A stretch of DNA of 64,000 nucleotides from Augochlora pura (lineage: Eukaryota; Arthropoda; Insecta; Hymenoptera; Halictidae): contig NC_135781.1 of NCBI RefSeq assembly GCF_028453695.1, forward strand, positions 1,178,001 through 1,242,000, read 5' to 3'. The position numbers and the translations under genes are program-made. Numbering within the stretch: the first letter of the stretch is position 1; every line of letters starts with the position of its first letter. The notes beneath the pieces are model-generated. The model had not been told where the DNA came from. It searched no databases and saw only the letters and a program-made list of their open reading frames with translations. Positions 56,438 to 64,000 of this stretch are shown one piece after another.

Positions 56438-57466
56438 GTTAAAATACCGGACCAAATGCTATAATTCCAAACGGTAAGGTCAATCTTCGGCCACATACCC
56501 GTGAGGAATTTCTGTCTAAGAACGCTCTCGGTTATGCGATTTTTATTGGCCGTTTCGGGGTAGCGTAATCTCGGCGTTAACAGGTAAAAATAAAAATATC
56601 TGTCCGGGCGATGCGAGGGACCGCATTTTTCCGGGATCCTTTCCCGGGGAACAATTCGAAAATATCCTGGATGCCTGAAGGCCGGATATTCGTGGCGGAC
56701 GGGCGCGCAGGACGAGGGCCAAGCCCCCCCCCCCCCCCCCCACCGGTCCGAAATACTTGGCAACTTCGTAAGAACTCGAGTATCGCGGCATTCGGAACGC
56801 CGGAAACGTACACGGACGCACCGCGCGATATCCGACGGATTCCACGGTGCCCGGGGTAATTTCCGAAACTCTCCCGGCAAATTTCAAAGCGGCTCGCCTC
56901 CTCCGCTTTACATAACTGCGGCCGGCGCGGGGCCGCGCCGAGGAATCGCGATATACCCGTCAAAGAGAGGCGAACGAATTGTTCGCGGTCGAACGGCGGA
57001 GTCTTCCGCCTTTGGAATGCAAATGCCTATCTCGCCGAGGCGAGAGCCGGCCTCCGACCTCTTATTTCACGCGGCGACACGGCCGCGGGGATCTTTCTGC
57101 CCTCATCAGGACACTCTTCCTCTCGTTGCTCATCCTATTTTCCGCTCGCCCCAATTCCCGTCTTATGATTCCGATGCATAAGACGGAGCTCTTGGAGATA
57201 TCGAATTCATTTTGAAAATCTCGCGGTTGGACGCCATGCAGTCATTACTATAGTATTAGGGTGTTCCATAAAATTCTTTTTTTTTTTAAAGAGCTTTCCG
57301 AGTGTAGTGCCCTGAGTTCGCACTATTTTCTCTTAATAATTTTTACTGTCTGTAATTTTCTATTTTAAATAAACTTATTATTATGTTTTAATTTCTTAGT
57401 AATTAGTTATTAAATACTGCTTGCAAACCAGTTATTTCTATAAAACGGCAGAGATTTAAAAATTGC
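56438..57466. other. Unique noncoding DNA with 18-base C run
   Basis: A poly-C tract lies at 56724-56741. GGGTGTTCCATAAAATTC at 57250-57267 looks like a transposon end and is followed by a T run, but no partner was found. Frames at 56434-56963 on the minus strand overlap in three phases. Confidence 0.5.
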
Positions 57467-57697
57467 TTAGCTCTTTGTATTATTTTAATAACGAGTTAGA
57501 CTTGTGACGAACATTTCATATAGAATTTAAGAAATATAAACGACAATCTCTTCTTTTAAAATTTTCGTTAGCAAAGTATAGAAGTAAATGAGGACAATCA
57601 GGAAGCAGAAATCCTCTTGTTTCATTAAGGTAATTATTAAGGATGAAAAAGTGCTAATCAACGCAATTCTAAAAGGAAACGTAGCGCGACGGGTCAA
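57467..57697 (+). mobile_element. Degenerate family B MITE
   Basis: TAACGAGTTAGACTTGTGAC near the left end and GTGCTAATCAACGCA, AAAAGGAAACGTAG and GGGTCAA at the right end line up with the subterminal and terminal parts of the 1172 and 50201 copies. The left TTAA terminus has decayed to TTAGCTCTTTGTA and the right to GGGTCAA. Confidence 0.65.
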
Positions 57698-58498
57698 TGC
57701 GCATTCGTTCCTCAGTGAACCTTGTCTTAGCATTAAATTCTCAATTTGCTGAAATGTACTTCGTATTTTATATTTTCAAAATAATAAATGACATTTTCAT
57801 TATCAAGATTTTTATTTTATTTTATTTAAAATTTTTATAATTCAGAAAAATTAAAAGGGTCTTCCTATGTCAGAAAATTCGTGAGTAAAAAAATAAAAAT
57901 AACATTTATAATTGTATAAAATAAATATATCCAAATATGCACCACCCAAACTCAAAATAATGAAAATTCTCTATTAAAAACGTGAGCCTCGCTCCCCCCA
58001 CCAAATTAATTATAATCGCACCAAGGAATCCAAATCGTTCCATCGTTCGCCGGCACTTTTCGTTACAAGCGTAATACCGGTTCCAATTTTCCCTTAAGCA
58101 AATTTACACTGTAACTTCTCATTGTCGCAGTAAATCCACGGACTTACAAGTTGCCCCCCTCCCCTCTACCGTGCAGTAAGAGTTCGAACAACTTGGGAGC
58201 CGGGCTGCGCCACGCGAGGAGAGTAAGTAGTTCACAATAATTTCCTAATTCCCCAACAGCCGAGATTTAATTTCATGCTCATTAAACAGCGCCGCGATAA
58301 AGCCGATATATATATATCAGCGGCGGGTCGCCTATCGCTTTGCTACCTGTTAGTTTCCCCGACTGCGGAATCGAAGCGAACGCGCAACGAAGGAGGAACA
58401 TTCGGAGGAACCTCCTTTTCCGCCGGCAATGCTCCAATGTTCTCTCTGCACAGTTTCGCTAGGATCTCGTTTTTGCTGGGTTTTCAGACCGAAACTGT
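57698..58498. other. Unique noncoding DNA, AT-rich then balanced
   Basis: AT-rich 57730-57980. TATATATATATC at 58307-58318. The plus frame at 58275-58547 ends in hydrophobic repeat translation and is not called. Confidence 0.45.
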
Positions 58499-58687
58499 AA
58501 TACTCATATTTCTAGTTTACTTTGCTTTTCAGGTAAACGTTATTTAATTTACTTTGCCTTTTTAACGTAAACGTTATTTAGTTTACATTGCTTTTTAAGG
58601 TAAACGTTATTTAATTTACTTTGCCTTTTTAAGGTAAACGTTATTTAATTTACTTTGCCTTTTTAACGTAAACGTTATTTAACACGT
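58499..58687. repeat. 34-bp minisatellite, about 5 copies
   Basis: GTAAACGTTATTTAATTTAC starts at 58533, 58567, 58600, 58634 and 58668 (33-34 bases apart), with TTTGCCTTTTTAAG completing each unit. Copies differ at one or two positions. The last copy is broken after GTTATTTAA, where a family D element begins. Confidence 0.95.
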
Positions 58688-58886
58688 TGAGCGCCACGTC
58701 AGCCACGTATGGCTGACACTAATTTCTGACCAATTTTGAAGATTCATTTTATTCCATTATATTTGAACAAACTGAATTTGACTAGAATGTTTCGTTCGCG
58801 AAAGAGTTCTAATACCATCCCCTATGGTAAATATTAACTTTCTAGTTTCGCTTTAATTAATTAAATTTCTTTAACGACGTGGATAA
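58683..58886 (+). mobile_element. Family D element, left end plus interior, inserted in the 34-bp array
   Basis: TTAACACGTTGAGCGCC begins at the TTAA of the last minisatellite unit. A GTCAGCCACGTATGGCTGAC hairpin follows. Positions 58830-58886 (TAAATATTAACTTTC, GTTTCGCTTTAATTAATT, TTTCTTTAACGACGTGG) are the reverse complement of the fragment at 22978-23040. The right terminus that the 22952 fragment predicts is absent, so the copy is truncated. Confidence 0.75.
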
Positions 58887-59070
58887 AATACTTTGTAAAA
58901 TATTTGTTTCATTATTTTTTCCGTGTTGCAATGTATGCACAATTGCTTTCAGTTTTTGTAAAAGAAATTGTGTAATGTGGGATTGAGCAACTATTTTATG
59001 GGATTGTATCGTGAATTTCTTGCGTATGGATTAATGTATCGCGTGCGGTATAGGAGACCGATAAAGCCGC

Positions 59071-59071
<1 letters not shown>

Positions 59072-59103
<32 letters not shown>
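59072..59103. repeat. (GA)n microsatellite
   Basis: A GA run of about 32 bases. Confidence 0.95.
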
Positions 59104-59106
<3 letters not shown>

Positions 59107-59479
59107 TGAAAACGGAAAATCATGTGTCGCAAGAAAGGCTTCCATTCATATTTCACGTTGAGTTATTAGTATATCCGGGAAGCGGGGGGGGATCGGCCCC
59201 GATAGACCGGGGGAAACATAAAAACCCACTAAAAGCGGACCGGCGTCAGCGTTCGCGGGCGCGAACGACCATAATTATCATCGCACCTGCAGTTGCATTT
59301 ATTACGGCCCGGTTGACTAACGAGGCCCCTTTTTCTCCGCGACACACGATCGCCGAAGGAACACTCCATCCAGGTTCAGATAAATCGCCGGCGAAAGGGG
59401 TGACGAATTATCGAGAATTAATTCGGCCGGGACGGTGATGCGTCAGTGGAACTATCCCTTTCGCTCTTTCGAAAGGGAT
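59104..59479. other. Unique noncoding DNA
   Basis: Balanced sequence with a GGGGGGGG run at 59184-59191. Nothing is recognised. Confidence 0.45.
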
Positions 59480-59638
59480 ATCTGTTACTCTCTCTATCTA
59501 TCTCTGTTACTCTCTGTTCCACTCTCTCTGTCACTCTCTCTGTTACTCTCTCTTCCTCTCTCTTTGTTACTCTCTCTGTTTCTCTCTCTACCTTTCTCTC
59601 TTTCTGTCTATTCCACTTTCTCTATCTCTCTGTGTCAC

Positions 59639-59672
<34 letters not shown>
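59480..59672. repeat. CTCTCTGTTACTCTCTCT polypyrimidine minisatellite ending in (CT)n
   Basis: CTGTTACTCTCTCT recurs at roughly 14-36 base spacing before a CT run of about 30 bases at 59643-59672. The SLSLLLSLPLSL frames are its translation. Confidence 0.92.
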
Positions 59673-59673
<1 letters not shown>

Positions 59674-59990
59674 ACTGGTAGCAGTGGTCGAGGCGCGCCA
59701 AGGGCGTGAAAAATATGGCGGAGGCGCCCCGCGCGCGATCCAGATAGCCCCTTTGCACACATAACCGGTCGCAATGAAAAAATGGTAATCCATAGGGCCC
59801 GGCGAAAAATGTTTTTTCTTGCCGACCGTAAGGCAGAGACGTATCGCGGCAATACATCAGTTCGTAGCACGGCCGCCGTCGCCCATTCGCCGGCAACTGT
59901 AATGGCAACGATCGTTATAGTTCATTCGCTCGAATAAGTCATCGAGGCCGGGCCGGGCGGACCGAAACAAATGCCTCGGAATCGCCGAAA
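59673..59990. other. Unique noncoding DNA
   Basis: Balanced and CpG-rich. No gene or repeat is recognised. Confidence 0.45.
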
Positions 59991-60483
59991 TACAGCCAGT
60001 CCCACAAGTATTCGTACCCTCGTTGCTTGTAAGAGAAATCTATTGAAATCAAGGGACGCAATTTTGCAGTAAACTTTTCATTGGTTTGTTTAATATTTTT
60101 GGATGCGACGGAAGAGGAGAAGTTTGGAGAACTGGAACCTGGATGGTTCTATCCATTATCCTATAGTATGTATAGTATATATAGTATATGTAGTATCTAT
60201 AGTATCTATAGTACCTATGGTATATATAGTATATATAGTATCTATAGTATCTATAGTACCTATGGTATATATAGTATCTGTAGTATCTATAGTATATATA
60301 GTATCTATAGTATCTATAGTGTCTATAGTATGTATAGATAAATATAGTATCTATAGTGTCTATAGTATGTATAGATAAATATAGTATATATAGTATCTAT
60401 AGTATCTATAGCATCTATAGTATCTATGGTATCTATAGTATCTATAAGCAACGAAGGTACGAATACTTATGGGACCGACTGTA
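59991..60483. mobile_element. Tc1/mariner-like MITE with internal 9-bp minisatellite
   Basis: The left end TACAGCCAGTCCCACAAG and the reverse complement of the right end, TACAGTCGGTCCCATAAG, are followed on both sides by TATTCGTACC and TCGTTGCTT. About 36 of 41 bases match. A TA dinucleotide flanks each end, as expected of a Tc1/mariner target duplication, and the CAGT..AAGTATTCG..ACC pattern is characteristic of Tc1-like termini. There is no transposase frame. The middle (60161-60446) is about thirty copies of AGTATCTAT and variants (AGTACCTAT, GGTATATAT, AGTGTCTAT), leaving only about 125 bp of other interior. The SIYSIYSIYS frames are its translation. Confidence 0.85.
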
Positions 60484-62050
60484 TTTCCCCCTCTGTTCCG
60501 GCGACCGGCGATCGCCATCTTCCTCGAGTCGTTCATTTGTTGCTCTATTATTAATGACCCAGGTTACAAGGTAAAAATTGCGCCACCCTTTATCTTTTTA
60601 TCTTTCGGATCTTCGCGAGGCCGCCGCTCCATTTTCGTGGATTATTTCCCCGGCGGTCGGAATAAGCGAAAACTTTCATTTGCTAACTGCCAGATACCAT
60701 CTAGACAAAGCAATCTACTTCCGCAACAGGTTAGCGGGGCGGCGGTGGAGGGGGATGTGCAGTAAGTGAACAATGTAAGCCGGGTAATTCGACGATCCTA
60801 CCATTGTAGTTTCAACGCACGAGGCCGGAGAGATAATGCAGAGATTATACGTCTACCGAATTTAAGATTATTTTTTAATCCCGGGTCTGTCTCACTGGAG
60901 GGGTTTTGGAGTCATTTGTGAGGATGGGGAGGTAGGTTATAAATATTGTTAAATATTTTTCTGTTCAGTGAGCACTGGATGTCTTGAATACGTTCGTTTG
61001 AACGTCTTATAGTGTAAAATGGCGGTCTTTGAGGTGTCTTATTTTAGATTTTAAGGTTATGTCAAGGTTTTTAGCAAGGCTCTCGTTGGTCACACTAGTT
61101 TTCATTAATAACTCGTTAACGATGCCTCGAAGAACATTTGCATAAAGGAAAAATTTACTTCAAATCACCTTAACCTTTCAGATTGATTGACCACTTTTCC
61201 AGATTGATAGACATCCTTAGAACACCCTGTACAGCTATCAGAAAATCATCGATACCTCAACGTCTAAGGCTAGATTAGAGGAAGAAGCTCTGAATCTCGA
61301 GAACAAGACACAATCTCGCAGTCACAAGAGCAAGGATACAAGAAGCTAACAATCATAAGATCAAGATAGAATCTCGCATAAACTGTGTCGTCCAAAAAAA
61401 AAAAACGTGGGGTCGCCTTCGCCGATGCAACATCATTTGTTCATCGATGAGACGAACGCCCCAAAGAAGCCAGTGCGGCCGAAGAGGCAGTCGAGTTCCG
61501 GGGGGCAAAAGACGATAAATAGATGGCTCCCAGATACTGCCTCGTAAAACAACCGGCACGGAAGCGACGTTCCCGTTCGACCTTCGCGCTCGTCCCATTG
61601 TCAGTTTCCCGTTCGCGCTAAGGGGCGGAACGACCCTGATCGTAAAGGGAGTTTCAGTATTTATCGAGCGTCGTCCAGCGCTCGGAGTTTCTTCCGGCGT
61701 GAAATAAAGATATTACAAGGGAGAACGTGTCTCCCTCTCCCATCTCACCCTCTCCTCTGGTCTCCTCTCTCTCGCCGCGCGACTTCAGCCGATCCTTTTT
61801 TTGCCGGAGCTTCCTAGACGCCGCGGAGATAACGGAGAGACAGTGGATATTCTCTCTATCCGCCAAGCTTCTCGCTGATTACGTCGATAAATACGCCGCC
61901 GCCGTGGACCTCTCCGTCCCCTTTTTCAGCCTTCTATTTGTACGACTTATTGCAGGGGCGGGGCTGATAAAACACCTTCAGCAACGGCAAATATTTTGTC
62001 AAGTAATTATAAGGTTGAAAATCACGTTCCTCGTTCTCGTCTGCTTTGGC
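60484..62050. other. Unique noncoding DNA
   Basis: AAGGTTATGTCAAGG occurs at 61053, matching the 48983/49083 motif, and ACACCCTGTA (reverse complement of TACAGGGTGT) at 61222-61231. An A run lies at 61396-61405 and CT-rich stretches at 61728-61772. Frames at 60469-60769 and 61353-61598 have no family match. Confidence 0.45.
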
Positions 62051-62077
62051 GATGTCTTTCGCGAATCAGCGTTTCCG

Positions 62078-62180
62078 ATGTCTCTCTCTCTCTTTTCCTC
62101 TTTTCCTTTCTTTCTCTTTGTCTTTTTCTTTCTCTATCTTTGCTTCTGTCTCTATTTTTCTCTTCACACTTTCTTTCACA
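62078..62180. repeat. CT/TTTC polypyrimidine tract
   Basis: TCTCTCTCTCTTTTCCTCTTTTCC and TTTCTTTCTC-type sequence. It encodes only FFLFVFFFLYL-like low complexity in the plus frame. Confidence 0.8.
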
Positions 62181-62444
62181 GTCACAGATTGATATTGAAA
62201 CGTAATATAAGGTTAATAATTTCAGTAGTATCTAAGTATTTAATACTATTGTAAGGTTAATGTAAATCCATTTTTACAACCTCCGGTAAAAAGTTTACGA
62301 TTATATATTTTTATAGAAGAATCGTGTTATTTAGAATTTTAGTTGCATTGTATTACAACCCTTGGTAAAAAGTTTACGATTATATATATTGACATGAAAT
62401 TTATAAAAGGATTTTGGCGTTTTTAAATTAAAAATTGCTTTTGT
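62181..62444. other. AT-rich DNA with short duplication
   Basis: AAAAAGTTTACGATTATATAT occurs at 62288 and 62369 with related flanks (CAACCTCCGGT, CAACCCTTGGT), an 81-base-spaced direct duplication. Confidence 0.7.
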
Positions 62445-62572
62445 GTCTTCATTTATAGTGAATTATATTTTATTTATGGTGAACTGTCTTTTAATTATGG
62501 TCAATTATATCTTATTTATGGTGAATTGTATTTTATTTATGGCGACTTGTCTTTTATTTATGGCGAATGGAG
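62445..62572. repeat. TTTATGGTGAATTGTATTTTA tandem repeat, about 6 copies
   Basis: Units of about 22-23 bases (TTTATAGTGAATTATATTTTA, TTTATGGTGAACTGTCTTTTA, and TTTATGGCGACTTGTCTTTTA later) run from 62452 to 62568. Confidence 0.9.
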
Positions 62573-63085
62573 AACGTTCGTGGGAGCTGAATAAAGCAAC
62601 GCAATTTTTCGTTTATTAGCAAAAAAAGGAAGACACAGAAAGAACGAAATGTTCTGTGAAAAAGAATGGTTTAAATAACTATAATTAACTGGCTCTATGA
62701 ATGATGAAGCGGAGAAAGAAACAAATTGCATTATTTTGTATTTATTTAGTTCATTTAGATGCCACCTGCGTTCTCCATAAATCTTACCTGCAGACGAAAA
62801 TCTTTTATAATTCTAAAACGCGAATATTCTTCGTTAATTACGTATAAATGAAAGCGTATTCATATTAAAATTGTATTTATATTAGAATTCCATGTATGCG
62901 CATTTAAATAAAAGAGCAAGGACTTTTGCGGGCTACTGTACGCCGTTCCGCCGGTGAAATAAAATAACTCTGTTGTTCCACGATTTAGAAGACAGACCAT
63001 TGAGCAGATTTCTCCCGGATAGCATCCCCCATATCGAGTCTTCGCCGTCTTTTATCGCTGGTTTACGCGCCTCGGGGAATTTATG
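62573..63085. other. Unique AT-leaning noncoding DNA
   Basis: No gene or element is recognised. Near-repeats of ATTAAAATTGTATTTATATTAGAATTC occur around 62863-62890. Confidence 0.45.
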
Positions 63086-63145
63086 TTCCCTCTCTCCCTC
63101 TCTCCCTCCCTCTCTCTCCCTCTCTCCCTCCCTCTCTCTCTCTTC
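63086..63145. repeat. (CT)n/(CCCT)n polypyrimidine tract
   Basis: CCCTCTCTCCCTCTCTCCCT repeated twice at a spacing of about 26 bases, ending in a CT run. Confidence 0.9.
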
Positions 63146-63640
63146 CTCGGCGAGCATTTTAGAACCTAACGCGGTTATTATACCGCGAGCGCGAGATCAC
63201 GGCAGGCTCCTCCCTTCTTCCCAAGGAATTTCTTCCTTCGGGACTGTATCTAGATGCCGGTTTATTAATTCGTGGACCGGATGCGGATCCGCCGCGGGGG
63301 ATAGAGAGCTCTTCATTAAATAGAAAGTATATCTTGGATTAACATTAACGATAGAATAAACAGGGTTCGCTACTCAAGGACTTCGTGAATTACATATGAA
63401 CCGTGATGGCTGAGCTTACGACGCCATAACCGAAGTTTAGTTGTTCCGCCTGTGCTCCCGCAGATGCGAGGTTAATGGATAACGGACCCGTGACGGCTGT
63501 CGTTAAAACATTCGGACACGAACTTCGCTGCTTCTGCTTTTGGTATCTCGGTTTAGGACTTGACTCGGTTTAAGCAACGACGACGGATTGGTGATGTTTA
63601 ATTATTGCGATTTTAAGGAAAATCGTACCGGCAAGGGGTC
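63146..63640. other. Unique noncoding DNA
   Basis: Balanced. No feature is recognised. Confidence 0.45.
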
Positions 63641-63654
63641 GAAGGAGGCTCTAT

Positions 63655-63842
63655 TATAACATATGTATGGATATATTATTGTATATATTTTTGTATACAT
63701 TATTATGTTACATTATTAGTATCTAGATTATTTGTATTATTGTTATTAGTGTCTATATTATTTTTATTATTATTATTAGTATCTAGATTATTTGTATTAT
63801 TGTTATTAGTATCTATATTATTTTTATTATTATTATCAATTT
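63655..63842. repeat. 60-bp AT-rich tandem repeat, about 2.5 copies
   Basis: ATCTAGATTATTTGTATTAT lies at 63721 and 63781, exactly 60 bases apart, each followed by TGTTATTAGT(G/A)TCTATATTA and TTTTTATTATTATTA. A looser copy precedes it at 63660-63720. Confidence 0.92.
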
Positions 63843-64000
63843 ATTCGTCCATTTATATTTATCATACCAGCCACCATTTTCTAACAGAATTAAACAAAAC
63901 AGGAGGTCCAAGTAAACGGAACCGATAGAATTCTATAAAATAACGAAGGCACGCCAAAAATCGTTCGCAAACTCATCCGCCCGGCGAACAAATTCCGCTC

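Noticed and set aside
1..64000. tRNA, rRNA and telomeric TTAGG repeats
   Set aside because: I looked for tRNA B-box-like GGTTCGA words with a matching A-box, for rRNA-like blocks and for TTAGG arrays, and found none that hold together.

Overview
This window looks like intergenic or intronic DNA from an animal nuclear genome, most likely an insect and plausibly a hymenopteran (bee, wasp or ant). Three things point that way. AT-rich blocks alternate with CpG-rich blocks in which CpG is not depleted. (CT)n/(AG)n microsatellites are very dense. Short TTAA-flanked elements with CCC-type ends are dispersed throughout. The organism call is inference; no gene in the window can anchor it. The window contains four 100-base N gaps (11251-11350, 21444-21543, 31985-32084, 36424-36523) and one isolated N (45589), so it comes from a draft scaffold.

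I found no protein-coding gene, rRNA, tRNA or other RNA gene that I can support. The long open frames fall into three classes: frames kept open by simple repeats (SLSLSL, RERERE), frames running through minisatellites, or frames open on both strands in CpG-rich DNA where stop codons are scarce. None shows a recognisable domain.

What the sequence does hold is repeat biology. (1) Four related-looking families of short non-autonomous elements lie at TTAA sites and resemble piggyBac-type MITEs. Family A (TTAACCCTTTGCACTCGA) is at 4812, 6816, 9515, 11533, 31499, 37187/37315 and 46041. Family B (TTAACCCCTTGCACTG) is at 994, 1172, 50201 and 57467, with a related head at 7710. Family C (TTAACCCTTTCGGTACGAG) is at 56166, with weaker ends at 1907 and 51701. 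Family D (CACGTTGAGCGCC) is at 22952 and 58682. (2) A Tc1/mariner-like MITE (59991-60483) has about 41-bp inverted termini and TA flanks, and its interior has become a 9-bp minisatellite. (3) A near-perfect foldback (47349-47656) has arms of about 125 bp. (4) There are many minisatellites, several with higher-order structure: 38 bp at 3755, 105 bp at 4021, 45 bp at 7731, 82 bp at 29200, 11 bp at 20690 and 32805, pentamers at 41636, 100 bp at 48880, 47 bp at 52870, 20 bp within 376 bp at 54815, and 34 bp at 58499. (5) There are numerous (CT)n, (GATA)n and homopolymer G/C tracts.

Between the repeats are unique GC-balanced blocks rich in TAAT-core motifs (for example 5340-5560, 30720-30960, 47760-48080). 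These could be regulatory DNA, but only comparison with related genomes could show that. The most interesting observations are that several minisatellites appear to have started from, or been interrupted by, MITEs: the 45-bp array at a family B terminus, the 9-bp array inside the Tc1-like element, and the family D insertion at a TTAA inside the 34-bp array.
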